Shown here: positions 18,883 to 27,551 of the stretch, piece after piece
Position numbering within the stretch: position 1 is the stretch's first letter
Layout of the letters: each line of letters starts with the position of its first letter
Assembly (NCBI GenBank): GCA_963759095.1
Contig: CAVWYF010000023.1
Span: forward strand, 62,001-126,000
Source of the DNA: Anderseniella sp963759095
GTDB lineage: Bacteria > Pseudomonadota > Alphaproteobacteria > Rhizobiales > Aestuariivirgaceae
Direction: 5' to 3'
DNA: 64,000 nt
Made by a program: the position numbers and the translations under genes
The notes under the pieces: model-generated
Seen by the model: the letters and a program-made list of their open reading frames with translations, nothing else
Told to the model about the DNA's origin: nothing
Database searches by the model: none

Positions 18883-18920
18883 CGGTTCCGATCAATGGAT
18901 GTTCTTAAAAAGGTTGAGTA

Positions 18921-19859
18921 ATGCAACAACGCGATCCTGAATCTACGCATGTCGCCATGCTGATGGGTGGCTGGTCGAATGAGCGTGAAGTGTCTCTCAG
19001 TTCAGGCAAGGCTTGCACCAAAGGCCTCGAAGACGCGGGGTTCAAGGTTACCCAGATAGACGCTCAGCCCGATATCATCGATCACCTGCGCGAATTGAAA
19101 CCTGATGTGGCGTTCAACGCCCTGCACGGCAAATGGGGCGAGGATGGTCACGTTCAGGCAATTCTTGAAACCATGAAAATTCCATATACCCATTCGGGCC
19201 TGCTTGCCTCGGCTCTGGCCATGGACAAACACCTTTGTAAATCCGCTGTTGCCCGGGTCAGGGTGCCTGTTGTCGAACATCAGGTTGTGCCGCTCAGTGA
19301 TGCTATCGATCACGACGTCATGCCGCAGCCCTATGTGGTGAAACCTGTAGCGGACGGGTCCAGTGTCGGTGTGCATATTATAGACAAGGGCAACAATTCG
19401 CTGGTCTCGATGATTGACGGCGAGGGTTTTGATCCGGAAAGCCAGGTCATGGTGGAACGCTATGTGCCTGGCCGGGAACTGACCTGCGCTGTGATGGGCA
19501 ATGTGGCCCTGGGTGTTACGGAAGTTTTGTCAACGGTGGGGTTTTACGACTACACGGCCAAGTATCAGCCCGGTGGATCCGAGCACATCCTGCCTGCCGA
19601 TCTTCCCAATCTGGTCTATCATCGTGTTCAGAAGTATGCACTCGCGGCTCACACGGAACTTGGTTGCAAGGGCGTGACACGGTCGGACTTTCGCTACAAT
19701 GACACCGAAGGCCCCGACGGGGAGTTGATTTTTATGGAAATCAACACTCAGCCCGGCATGACACCGACATCGCTGGTGCCGGAAATGGCTTCTCATGCTG
19801 GCCACAGTTTTCCCGAACTGCTGACCTGGATGATCAATGATGCAGGATTGGACCGGTGA
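18921..19859 (+). CDS. ddl: D-alanine--D-alanine ligase
   Basis: A 312-residue ATP-grasp ligase: VAMLMGGWSNEREVSLSSG at the N-terminus, ALHGKWGEDGHVQAILE, YTHSGLLASALAMDKHLCK, YVVKPVADGSSVGVHII, the ERYVPGRELTCAVMG segment and FMEINTQPGMTPTSLVPE, which holds the metal-binding Glu and Asn. It supplies D-Ala-D-Ala for MurF. GTTGAG lies shortly before ATG 18921. The 3' end overlaps ftsQ by four bases. Confidence 0.96.
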   Translation: MQQRDPESTHVAMLMGGWSNEREVSLSSGKACTKGLEDAGFKVTQIDAQPDIIDHLRELKPDVAFNALHGKWGEDGHVQAILETMKIPYTHSGLLASALAMDKHLCKSAVARVRVPVVEHQVVPLSDAIDHDVMPQPYVVKPVADGSSVGVHIIDKGNNSLVSMIDGEGFDPESQVMVERYVPGRELTCAVMGNVALGVTEVLSTVGFYDYTAKYQPGGSEHILPADLPNLVYHRVQKYALAAHTELGCKGVTRSDFRYNDTEGPDGELIFMEINTQPGMTPTSLVPEMASHAGHSFPELLTWMINDAGLDR

Positions 19860-20743
19860 GCGGCATGTCAATTATTCGCAAGTTTCGCAGATTGCGCCGG
19901 GCTCCTTTCTGGGCTGCTGCCTCCAGCGTGTTGCAGGCCGGAGAGCGGATTTCCAATCGCCGCACAAGCCGTATTCTGGTGCGTTCAAGCGCAGTTGCCA
20001 TGCTGACGCTGGTCACCGGATACGGCTTGCTTGTTGGAGATCACCTGTCGGACCCATCGAGCGGGACGCGCGGCCTGCCGGCACAGGTATCGTCGTATTT
20101 CGGTTATGCGGCTGAACAAATCCGGATTACCGGCCTGAAACGAATGGGCGGTGCAACCGTGCTTAAAGCCATTGGTATCAAGCCAGGCGGTTCACTCATA
20201 GGATTTGACGCGAACAATGCGCGTTCGATTCTGCTCAATCTCGATTGGGTACAGGAAGCCAGTGTACGGGTCATTCCACCCAATCGGCTGGAAATCGAAA
20301 TTGGTGAGCGGGAACCGTTTGCAGTCTGGCAACGCGACGGCAACTATTATGTCATCGACCGTGAGGGTGCCGCGATTGCCAGTTTTGAAGCGTACAAGTT
20401 CCCGCACCTGATGCTGGTGTCGGGCGAAGGCGCACAGGAAAGCGTTTCGCAACTTGTTAACCAACTTGAAGCATGGCCTGAGCTACACTCAAGGATCAAG
20501 GCTGCGGCACGTGTGGGAAAACGCCGGTGGTCCTTGTATTTCGCTGGCGGACGGCAGGCTCTATTGCCTGAAAAGGACGTGGAACAGGCCCTCGCCAATT
20601 TGACAGACCTGGATGCGCGGTACGGAGTTCTGGCATCGGGAATAGAGCAGGTGGACCTTCGTCTCGCCGGTTCTGCAGTGTTGGTTCCGTTTGGTGGCGC
20701 CAAGGTGGACGCGGACCGCAAAGTTGCTTTGCGTAATCGCTGA
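19856..20743 (+). CDS. ftsQ: Cell division protein FtsQ
   Basis: A 295-residue bitopic protein: a basic cytoplasmic N-terminus, a membrane helix at about residues 42-62 (SSAVAMLTLVTGYGLLVGDH), a POTRA domain (IRITGLKRMGGATVLKAIGI at about 84-103) and the FtsQ/DivIB domain (SVRVIPPNRLEIEIGEREPF, YVIDREGAAI). It recruits FtsL-FtsB. Start GTG 19856 overlaps ddl (GTGA); an ATG follows at 19865. Confidence 0.93.
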   Translation: MSGMSIIRKFRRLRRAPFWAAASSVLQAGERISNRRTSRILVRSSAVAMLTLVTGYGLLVGDHLSDPSSGTRGLPAQVSSYFGYAAEQIRITGLKRMGGATVLKAIGIKPGGSLIGFDANNARSILLNLDWVQEASVRVIPPNRLEIEIGEREPFAVWQRDGNYYVIDREGAAIASFEAYKFPHLMLVSGEGAQESVSQLVNQLEAWPELHSRIKAAARVGKRRWSLYFAGGRQALLPEKDVEQALANLTDLDARYGVLASGIEQVDLRLAGSAVLVPFGGAKVDADRKVALRNR

Positions 20744-20803
20744 ACCAGGCCGGCCGGCTGCGGTGCTGGGTGTGTAGGTTGTTTGAGTAGGTTTTTGAGT
20801 TTC

Positions 20804-22126
20804 ATGAAAGTTGTGCCTTTTCCATCTTCGTCCGCACATGGCGGATCCACCCATGCATCTGTACCTTCCACAATTGCGGCACTGGATATCGGTTCCACCA
20901 AGATTTGCTGCCTGATCGGGTCCATTGACGGCCGCCGGCGCCGCGCTGTCGATGAAACGGTGCCGCAAATCAAGATCATTGGTGCCGGTCATTGCCGTTC
21001 GCAGGGGGTGAGCGGTGGCGCCATTGCCGATCTGGATGATGCCGAACGCGCACTGCGCACGGCAATCGATCAGGCTGAACGCATGGCCGGCCGCACAATT
21101 TCCGATGTCTATGTGAATATGTCGGGTGGCCGCACTCTCAGTGTGCATGTCGCCGGCCAGGCTGTACTCGGCCGTCAGGCTGTTGATGAAGCGGCCAAGC
21201 GCCGGGCCGCGGTTAATGCCATGTCCAAAGTGGAGACCGGCGGTCGCGCCGTTCTGCATGCATCGGTGATACAGTATCGACTTGATGATGCGCGCGGCGT
21301 GCGTGAACCGGCAGGCATGCACGGCAGCACACTGACTGCGGAGATGAACGTTGTTCTGGCAGATCCGCACGCCATCACAAATCTTGGTATTTTGCTGGAG
21401 CGCTGCCATCTGGATGCGGTCGGATTCGTCGTCGCGCCCTATGCTGCGGCGCGCTCGGTTCTGCTGGCTGATGAAATGGAACTGGGTGTTGCCGTGATCG
21501 AGCTTGGTGGCGGCACCACATCATATGCAGTGTTCAACGAAGGCATGCTGGCTCATGCGGATATGGTTCCGGTGGGGTCCCACCACGTAACCACTGACAT
21601 AGCCCGTGGTCTCAACACCACCATCGCGCATGCAGAGCGGGTCAAGACATTGTGGGGTTCAACCGTTCCGGCCCAGCTTGATGAGCGTGAGTTGATTACC
21701 TGCCCGATCCTCGGCGAGACCGGCAGTGATGCCGTGCAGAGCATTCCACGCTCGATGATCTGTGGCGTGGTCCGCCCGCGCATGGAAGAGATATTTGAAA
21801 TCATCAGGGACAAGCTGGATGAAGTGCCTACGGCACGCCATTTTGTGCGCCGCGTGGTGCTGACAGGTGGTGGCGGCCAGTTGAACGGCGTTGAGCAACT
21901 GGCGGGAGAAATTCTTGGCCGGCGGGTTCGCGTGGCAAAACCATCGCGCTTTGACGGCTTGCCGGACGCCCTGTCTACACCCGGTTTCTGTGTCGCAACG
22001 GGCCTGCTGCGCTACGGCCTGATGCCGGATGAGCAGGCAGCAAATCTCGGTGCGCTGATTGCGGGCGCTGGTCATGACAGCAGTTATTTCAGACGTGTCG
22101 GTCAGTGGCTCAAGGAAAGCTTCTGA
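20804..22126 (+). CDS. ftsA: Cell division protein FtsA
   Basis: An actin-like ATPase of about 440 residues: phosphate-1 loop IAALDIGSTKICCLIGSIDG, the 1C subdomain with SGGRTLSVHVAGQAVLGR, VIELGGGTTSYAVFNEGMLA as phosphate-2, and VVLTGGGGQLNGVEQLA as the adenosine motif. The C-terminal FRRVGQWLKESF is the amphipathic membrane-targeting helix. FtsA tethers FtsZ to the membrane. ATG 20804 is chosen; a TTG at 20783 would add seven residues and cannot be excluded. Unusually, ftsZ is not next but 5.9 kb downstream. Confidence 0.95.
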   Translation: MKVVPFPSSSAHGGSTHASVPSTIAALDIGSTKICCLIGSIDGRRRRAVDETVPQIKIIGAGHCRSQGVSGGAIADLDDAERALRTAIDQAERMAGRTISDVYVNMSGGRTLSVHVAGQAVLGRQAVDEAAKRRAAVNAMSKVETGGRAVLHASVIQYRLDDARGVREPAGMHGSTLTAEMNVVLADPHAITNLGILLERCHLDAVGFVVAPYAAARSVLLADEMELGVAVIELGGGTTSYAVFNEGMLAHADMVPVGSHHVTTDIARGLNTTIAHAERVKTLWGSTVPAQLDERELITCPILGETGSDAVQSIPRSMICGVVRPRMEEIFEIIRDKLDEVPTARHFVRRVVLTGGGGQLNGVEQLAGEILGRRVRVAKPSRFDGLPDALSTPGFCVATGLLRYGLMPDEQAANLGALIAGAGHDSSYFRRVGQWLKESF

Positions 22127-22151
22127 TCCGGCAGTCAACTGGGTCTGGATT

Positions 22152-22177
22152 ATGGGTTCACCTGAACCCATGTTGCT
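22152..22177. repeat. Palindromic repeat, copy at the 5' edge of yihY
   Basis: ATGGGTTC-ACCT-GAACCCAT-GTTGCT. It matches the hairpin at 29728-29755 (same arms, same GTTGCT flank). The first candidate start codon of the YihY gene, ATG 22178, begins at the base right after it. Confidence 0.7.
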
Positions 22178-23041
22178 ATGGAGCGATTTTCAGATAAGGC
22201 GTTTTCCAACATGGTCCAGATTGCAAAAACGCTTTGGCGAGCAACCATAAAATTCGTAGATGACGGCGGGTCCGCGATTGCAAGCAATGTTGCTCTTTCC
22301 CTGCTGCTTTCGCTGTTTCCGTTTTTGATGCTGGTTACGTCACTGGTGCGCATCTGGGGCAGTCCCGCCCTGGTTGATGAGGTTTTCAATCTGGTGCTTG
22401 AGCACTGGCCTGCCGACAGCGAAAAGGCGATCACGGACCAGGTTAAGATCATGGTTGCGCAAACTCCGAACGAGTTTTTTTCCGCCAGTACATTTATCGC
22501 ACTCATTCTGGCCACCAACGGTATTGAAAACGCCCGTGATGGTCTTAACCGGGCTTATCGGGTAGTGGAAACGCGTCCGTTCTGGTGGCGGCGCCTGCAA
22601 GGCGCGGTGTTTGTCATTATCGGTGCTTTCGGCCTAATCCTGGCCGCCTTCATTCTTATTGCGACGCCGCTGGTGTGGTCGTTCCTGGTCCACAAGCTTG
22701 CCTGGCTGGAACCGTTTTCCTTTACTGTCGGTGCGGTCAAGTACGCGCTTGCCGTTGGTGTCCTGACCCTCTCGCTGTTTTCCTTTCATCGCTTCCTGCC
22801 CGATGGCAAGCGTTCGATCAGGACCACTTTCCCCGGCATCGCGTTGACCATTTCCGGCATCATTGTCGGGTCGCAATTGTTCGCGATCTATCTGCAGACA
22901 ATTGCCAATTACACCGCCCTTTATGCAGGGCTGGCGGGCACCATGGTCGCCATTGTTTATCTTTACGGCCTGTCTGCGCTTATTCTGTTTGGGGCGGAAT
23001 TCAATGCAGCCCTGGCAGAAGAAAGAGGCGTTGGAAATTAA
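22178..23041 (+). CDS. YihY/BrkB-family inner membrane protein
   Basis: A protein of up to 287 residues with six or so membrane helices and the family pattern FVDDGGSAIASNVALSLLLSLFPF split near residues 26-50, NGIENARDGLNRAYRV, FWWRRLQGAVFVIIGAFGLI, FHRFLPDGKRSIRTTFPGI and YLYGLSALILFGAEFNAAL. The YihY (once called RNase BN) family has no settled biochemical role. ATG 22178 abuts a palindromic repeat and lacks a ribosome-binding site; ATG 22211, with AAGG about 11 bases before, may be the real start. It sits between ftsA and ftsZ, converging with the LuxR gene. Confidence 0.85.
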   Translation: MERFSDKAFSNMVQIAKTLWRATIKFVDDGGSAIASNVALSLLLSLFPFLMLVTSLVRIWGSPALVDEVFNLVLEHWPADSEKAITDQVKIMVAQTPNEFFSASTFIALILATNGIENARDGLNRAYRVVETRPFWWRRLQGAVFVIIGAFGLILAAFILIATPLVWSFLVHKLAWLEPFSFTVGAVKYALAVGVLTLSLFSFHRFLPDGKRSIRTTFPGIALTISGIIVGSQLFAIYLQTIANYTALYAGLAGTMVAIVYLYGLSALILFGAEFNAALAEERGVGN

Positions 23042-23056
23042 GGTGCTGTGTCTGGG

Positions 23057-23834
23057 CTACAATTCGATCTGCCCGCTGAAAATAGCCCGGGCCACGGCTT
23101 GTTCACGGGTCTTTGCGTCAAGTTTGGCCCGCGCATTCTTGAGGTAGAGATTGACGGCTGATTCACTTACGCCAAGTTTGTCGGCGATCATCGAAACCCG
23201 ATAACCTGCACACAGCCAGAGCAGCACCTCGCGCTCGCGGCCACTGAGCCGCTTTTCGTTCGCTTCGTGCCCAAGCCCCAGGGAAATCATCCGCTCATAA
23301 GCCAATAACCCGGCCAGATGAGCTTCATGGCCGTGGTCCGCGATCAGCATGTGGAAGGTTTTTTCCGGTTCACGGCTCGAAAACATCCAGCCCCCGAAGA
23401 CCTGATTCTCGCAGGTCCGGACCGGGATGCCAATAGCCACCGGTGTTGCCTGACTGAGCCAGGCGATCCAGAAACTCCTGATGTTTCGAAGAACTTTCGG
23501 GAAAGCTCGACAGATCCCTGGTCAATACCTTTTCCGCACACGGCTTGTGACAACTGAACAGCAGGAACGGGTCAATATCGATCAATTCCCCCTTGGTATA
23601 GGCATCGCTGAATTCATTGCCGAGATCGGTTTGCAAATACCTTGATTCCAGCTTGCTTCCTGACCGTTCCGCCAAGGTCAGCGAGCAGGAACTGAAACCG
23701 AGATTGTGGCTGAATTCAGCAGAGCAGCGCCAGACATCGTTGGCGTCCGGCAGGTTTATCATCTGGTCGGCGAAATTCTCGAATGCTGTGGGCATGCTGT
23801 TTGTCTGCCTTCGTGATCCGCGCCCCGCACTCAT
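23057..23834 (-). pseudogene. LuxR-family regulator with autoinducer-type domain, +1 frameshift
   Basis: Two overlapping minus-strand frames make one LuxR protein. The first (from ATG 23834 or 23795) has an autoinducer-binding-like domain: FENFADQMINLPDANDVWRC, FSHNLGFSSCSLTLAERSGS, ELIDIDPFLLFSCHK. The second has the rest of that domain (VAIGIPVRTCENQVFGGW) and a GerE helix-turn-helix: KRLSGREREVLLWLCAGYRV and SMIADKLGVSESAVNLYLKN. The whole span of 778 bases is one over a multiple of three, so one extra base around 23438-23444 explains the break; corrected length would be 258 residues. No luxI-type synthase is in the window, so it would be a solo LuxR if functional. Confidence 0.75.
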
Positions 23835-23859
23835 GATGACGTTGCGATAGTCAGAATTT

Positions 23860-23883
23860 CAATATATGGATTTTGCCATATTG
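23860..23883. promoter_or_regulatory. Imperfect dyad upstream of the LuxR gene
   Basis: CAATATATGG-ATTTTG-CCATATTG, with one two-base insertion in the left arm, lies in the divergent gap between the LuxR gene and the cysteine-rich protein gene. Position and symmetry fit an operator, possibly for LuxR, but it does not follow a canonical lux box. Confidence 0.3.
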
Positions 23884-23982
23884 CGGGGGCGGGTGCCGAA
23901 CGGCTTCATTCCTGACCGGGGTGTCATTTGGGGAGTTGAATGCTCATGAAACATGTTCGCCACGTTGGAATGACTACGTACC

Positions 23983-24786
23983 TTGTTCGCTACTGCCCTG
24001 GCGCTGGCTGCTGGAACGGTCGCCTTGTCATCAACCTCGGCGGTTGCCGATAATCACAATGTTACCTGCGCCGAATATGCAGCCGCTGCGGTATTTCGCG
24101 CCCGGGAGAACGCAAAACTGGGCTGCGGGTTCAAAGGTGGCAGATGGGCTGACGATCACGCAGGCCACCTGAACTGGTGTCAGACATCGGCCACCAAACA
24201 GCTCATCCATCGCGAGCTTGATATTCGCTTTAAACAGATGCAGGCCTGCAAGAAGAAGATTGCAAAGAACAACGAAGGACCGTGCAAACTGTACGCGATC
24301 CAGGCGGTCGCACAGAACGGTTTGAACAAGGATTACAAATGCGGGTTCAAAGGCGGCAACTGGTCGGACAACAAGCAGGGCCACCAGAAATGGTGTGTGA
24401 AGGTCGGCTACAAGACGGCCAAAGCCAGGGCCTCTGATTGGAGGGACCGCAAGCTGGATGAATGCAAATCCAAGCCCATCGTGTATTCTCCGGCCTGGGG
24501 CGGAAGTTATCTTGGTGAAAGACTGCCGGTAGATGTTTGCAGCCGCAATTCCAAAGACAGTTCAAACAGCCCGCAAATGTGCGGCAAGGCGAATGCGCAG
24601 CTGTTTTGCACACTGAAGGGCGATGGCGACATGGTGAAATACAGCACGGCCTGGAAGGACAAGCGCGCAGGCACTTTCAGTGTCAAGGCAGATTTGCCGG
24701 TGTCATGGTATCTCGACACCAAAAGACCCTGCTACGGTAAATGTTCCTATTTCACCAGGGTTGTCTGCAAGCGGACCGGCACCTAG
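23983..24786 (+). CDS. Secreted cysteine-rich protein with two CGFKGG repeats, probable 5' frameshift
   Basis: The open frame gives 267 residues from a TTG at 23983: hydrophobic FATALALAAGTVALSSTSAVA then mature DNHNVTCAEYA. Two tandem repeats of about 70-80 residues carry CGFKGGRWADDHAGHLNWC and CGFKGGNWSDNKQGHQKWC, each preceded by a YA..AV..N helix. The C-terminal third has more cysteines (MCGKANAQLFCTLKGDGD, PCYGKCSYFTRVVC). The TTG start gives no basic n-region. ATG 23940 (GGGGAG four bases before) reads MLMKHVRHVGMTTY and would join this frame if one base near 23979-23984 were removed; the 847-base span supports that. I cannot name the family; an extracytoplasmic, disulfide-bonded protein is likely. 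Confidence 0.65.
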   Translation: MFATALALAAGTVALSSTSAVADNHNVTCAEYAAAAVFRARENAKLGCGFKGGRWADDHAGHLNWCQTSATKQLIHRELDIRFKQMQACKKKIAKNNEGPCKLYAIQAVAQNGLNKDYKCGFKGGNWSDNKQGHQKWCVKVGYKTAKARASDWRDRKLDECKSKPIVYSPAWGGSYLGERLPVDVCSRNSKDSSNSPQMCGKANAQLFCTLKGDGDMVKYSTAWKDKRAGTFSVKADLPVSWYLDTKRPCYGKCSYFTRVVCKRTGT

Positions 24787-24806
24787 CGTGCGGTCAGGCC
24801 AACCGG

Positions 24807-25664
24807 TCACCGTTTCGGGTTGATCGGGCGGTTATGCGTCCAGTCATATGTGCCGAGATCGCGTTCACGCACGGCTTGCTTCCAGCCTACATCCTCGGCG
24901 CGATGTTTGAAGTTCATCCCTTCAGGTGAATGCCGCGTGATACCGTCGAACACGGTCGCCATCATCTGGGTGTTGGCAAGACCCAGGGCATCAATCGCCT
25001 GATTGATCACCAGTTTCTGCATCATCAGTTGATTTGTGGGAACGGTCGAGATGCGCGCGGCCAGGTTTTCCACGTGAGCGTCAAGCTCTGCCGGCGGTAC
25101 GGCCTTGTGCACCAGGCCAATGCGTTCTGCCTCACGCCCGTCGATCCTGTCGCCGGTCAACAGCATGCGTTTGGCGCCTTCTGCGCCCAGCCGGTAGACC
25201 CACATTGCGGTGGTCGGACAACCCCAGACACGGGTTGGCATATAGCCGATTTCAGCGTCGTCGGCCATGGCGACAAGATCGCAGCAAAGCGCAATGTCGG
25301 AGCCGCCTGCCACTGCATATCCGTGCACCTTGCAGATCACCGGTTTGTAACTGCGCCACAAGGACATGAACAGATCGGTGTTTCGTTTCATGAAGGCATA
25401 GTCCTTCATCGGGTCCCACGGCATTTCCTGGGTAACGGAGTTTTCGCCTGCGGTCTCCGCATAGGCCTTCAGATCATAGCCGGCGCAAAATGCCCTGCCT
25501 GCGCCGCTCAGGACAATCACATGCACACCATCGTCAGCGTTGGCGCGGGCGACGCAATCGGCAAGTTGCTGCGGGACTTCATCGTCGATGGCATTGAGAA
25601 CGTCCGGGCGGTTCAGGGTGATCCGCCCGATGCGCCCATCGCCGTGATATTCTACCTTTGCCAT
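24807..25664 (-). CDS. Enoyl-CoA hydratase/isomerase family protein
   Basis: From ATG 25664 (AGGAGG seven bases before) the product is 285 residues and has the crotonase fold: GRIGRITLNRPDVLNAID at the N-terminus, the oxyanion-hole segments GAGRAFCAGYDLKAYAE and KVHGYAVAGGSDIALCCDL, and AERIGLVHKAVPPAELDAHV. The acidic catalytic pair of true hydratases is not obvious: the GG-SDIALCCDLVAMADDAEIGYMP region carries D and E at altered places, so the reaction is uncertain. It reads in the same direction as the cupin and FAD oxidoreductase upstream, 70 bases after the cupin. Confidence 0.87.
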   Translation of the reverse strand: MAKVEYHGDGRIGRITLNRPDVLNAIDDEVPQQLADCVARANADDGVHVIVLSGAGRAFCAGYDLKAYAETAGENSVTQEMPWDPMKDYAFMKRNTDLFMSLWRSYKPVICKVHGYAVAGGSDIALCCDLVAMADDAEIGYMPTRVWGCPTTAMWVYRLGAEGAKRMLLTGDRIDGREAERIGLVHKAVPPAELDAHVENLAARISTVPTNQLMMQKLVINQAIDALGLANTQMMATVFDGITRHSPEGMNFKHRAEDVGWKQAVRERDLGTYDWTHNRPINPKR

Positions 25665-25733
25665 CAAACTGCCTCCTGCAGGTTTTTCCGCGTGAGGCTC
25701 GCAAGTTAGCGCCGTCTGATCAAGTGCGGATTT

Positions 25734-26126
25734 CTATTTAACGTGGCGAACCAGAAAGTGTTTCTTTGTGGTTTCCACAACATCCCAGTGACCTTCAAAT
25801 CCGTTTGGAATGATGAAACTGTCACCGGCGCGGAAATCTTTTGCGATTCCGTCCTTGCTGACCAAACGGCAATGGCCGGACAGGATGAAACAGATTTCGT
25901 CACGATCCGCGAATACGTGCCACTTGCCCGGCGTGCTGGTCCAGGTGCCGGACATGACAATGCCGTCGGGGCTTTCAAATCTGATCTGGGTGGTGTGATG
26001 CGGATCGCCGTCGAATACGCGGTCCGGCAGATCCGCAAGACGGCGGTGGGTTTCTTCGACATCATCCGAGAAGTCGATGATCGGTGTGCTGGTCATATCA
26101 CGGTGTCCTGTTATTGGTGAAGCCAT
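25734..26126 (-). CDS. Cupin-domain protein (EutQ/DUF861-like)
   Basis: A 130-residue single-cupin protein. The beta-barrel motifs are MSGTWTSTPGKWHVFADRDE, ICFILSGHCRLVSKDG and FRAGDSFIIPNGFEGHWDVV; the second cupin motif PNGFEGHW keeps a histidine. Such cupins of the Cupin_3 type often sit beside amine or amino-acid oxidases. Here the gene starts six bases after the FAD oxidoreductase stop in the same direction. ATG 26096 (MTSTPIIDF, with an AGGA-like site) is an alternative start. Confidence 0.8.
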   Translation of the reverse strand: MASPITGHRDMTSTPIIDFSDDVEETHRRLADLPDRVFDGDPHHTTQIRFESPDGIVMSGTWTSTPGKWHVFADRDEICFILSGHCRLVSKDGIAKDFRAGDSFIIPNGFEGHWDVVETTKKHFLVRHVK

Positions 26127-26132
26127 CTCGCT

Positions 26133-27551
26133 CTAGAGTTTTTCGTCTTGCATCCAGTACCAGCCGTACATCATGCGCTGGCCCATGCGGCGGAACGGCG
26201 TCAGGATGCCGTGACCCGGCAATTGTGAGGTAAAGATCGGCAGATCGAGATTCTGGGCCTTGCCTGCAATCATCTGGGCCATGCGCTTGCCCGCCTGGGC
26301 GGAGTACATCACGCCATTACCGCCATAGCCCATCGCATAGAAGATACGCCGGTCGGGATCCGGCTGGAAGATGCGCGGCATCATGTCGTGGCTGACATCT
26401 ACCCAGCCCCACCATGAATAGTCCAGATCAATGCCGGTCAGAGCCGGAAATTTCCTGTAAAGACTTTCCTGTAAACGCTTAAGATGTTTTGGGTTTTCCG
26501 CATCTGCCCCGGTGACGGCACTGCGGCTGCCTATCTGCACGCAACCGTCCGGCAGAAAGCGGTAATAGTGGCGCAATGTCCGGGTATCGGTCAGGGGAGA
26601 GCCTGTCTTGAAACCGCACGCTGCAATCTCGTCTGCATCCAGCGGGCGTGTCACCATCGAGTTGGAAAGTACCGGCATCAGGCGGTGCTTGGTGCGTTTG
26701 TGCAGGCCAGGCGGGGTGTATCCGGCTGTTGCAAGCGCAACGGTTTTGGCGCGCACTGTGCCACCAGGAGTGGTCAGATGATTGACGCCGTTCACGGTTT
26801 TCCAGCCCATAACCGGGCTCGCCGGGTGAATTTTCACCCCGAGTTTCCGGGCAAGTTTCATGTAACCGAATGCCAGTTTTGCAGCGTGAATGGAAATGCC
26901 GTCAGGCTCCATCATTGCACCTGCTGCTTCTTCATCCCTGACGACGGTTTCGTGCAGTTCTTCCCGCGACATGATGCGGGACTTGTAGCCAAACACCTCG
27001 TTGAGCAGTTTGGATTCTGCTTCCAGCCTGGGCATCACACCGGCTTTGTGGGCAATGTAAAAATGGCCGCCGTCCTGCGGGTCGCAGTCGATCTCCGGTT
27101 CTGCGATCAGGCCGCGAAACAGTTCAAATGCCTCGACAATTTCGTCATGCATCTTTTTGGCAACGTCAACACCCCAGCGTTGTATCCACTGCGAGCGCTT
27201 GAGCCTGCCTGACGATATCTGCGCCTGACCGCCATTGCGGGTGCTGCATCCCCACGCGACGGTGTTTGCGTCCAGCACAATGGCCTTGATGCCATGTTCG
27301 CGGGCAAGATGGATGGCACATGAAAGACCGGTATAGCCTGACCCGATAACCACAACGTCGGCATCGGTATCACCGGAGACAGGGCCGTCGTCAGGCGGCG
27401 GTGTACCGGCCGTGCCGATCCAGTAGGTGGGCGCATAATCACGGTTATGGCCGGGGCCTGCATCGACCAGCGGGTCGTAGTGCGGATCATAGCTGCTTTT
27501 GGGCCAGTGTTTTGGGCGAAGGCTACCAGGGTCAGGGCTCATTAATCTCAT
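26133..27551 (-). CDS. FAD-dependent amine/amino-acid oxidoreductase (DAO family)
   Basis: A protein of about 472 residues with an N-terminal extension (PGSLRPKHWPKSSYDPHYDP) followed by the FAD-binding VVVIGSGYTGLSCAIHLARE and TVAWGCSTRNGGQAQISSGR, substrate-domain CDPQDGGHFYIAHKAG, and the C-terminal YAMGYGGNGVMYSAQAGKRM. This architecture is that of PuuB-like gamma-glutamylputrescine oxidases and related DadA-type enzymes that oxidise amines or N-methyl amino acids. Start codons ATG 27551 and 27542 both lie inside the left arm of a 24-bp inverted repeat; a TTG at 27584 lies inside the element. Downstream are a cupin and an enoyl-CoA hydratase in the same direction. Confidence 0.87.
   Translation of the reverse strand: MRLMSPDPGSLRPKHWPKSSYDPHYDPLVDAGPGHNRDYAPTYWIGTAGTPPPDDGPVSGDTDADVVVIGSGYTGLSCAIHLAREHGIKAIVLDANTVAWGCSTRNGGQAQISSGRLKRSQWIQRWGVDVAKKMHDEIVEAFELFRGLIAEPEIDCDPQDGGHFYIAHKAGVMPRLEAESKLLNEVFGYKSRIMSREELHETVVRDEEAAGAMMEPDGISIHAAKLAFGYMKLARKLGVKIHPASPVMGWKTVNGVNHLTTPGGTVRAKTVALATAGYTPPGLHKRTKHRLMPVLSNSMVTRPLDADEIAACGFKTGSPLTDTRTLRHYYRFLPDGCVQIGSRSAVTGADAENPKHLKRLQESLYRKFPALTGIDLDYSWWGWVDVSHDMMPRIFQPDPDRRIFYAMGYGGNGVMYSAQAGKRMAQMIAGKAQNLDLPIFTSQLPGHGILTPFRRMGQRMMYGWYWMQDEKL

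Noticed and set aside
24930..25709. 259-codon open frame on the plus strand
   Set aside because: It is antisense to the enoyl-CoA hydratase, has no ribosome-binding site and no family features.
26484..27212. 242-codon open frame on the plus strand
   Set aside because: Antisense to the FAD oxidoreductase; no supporting features.
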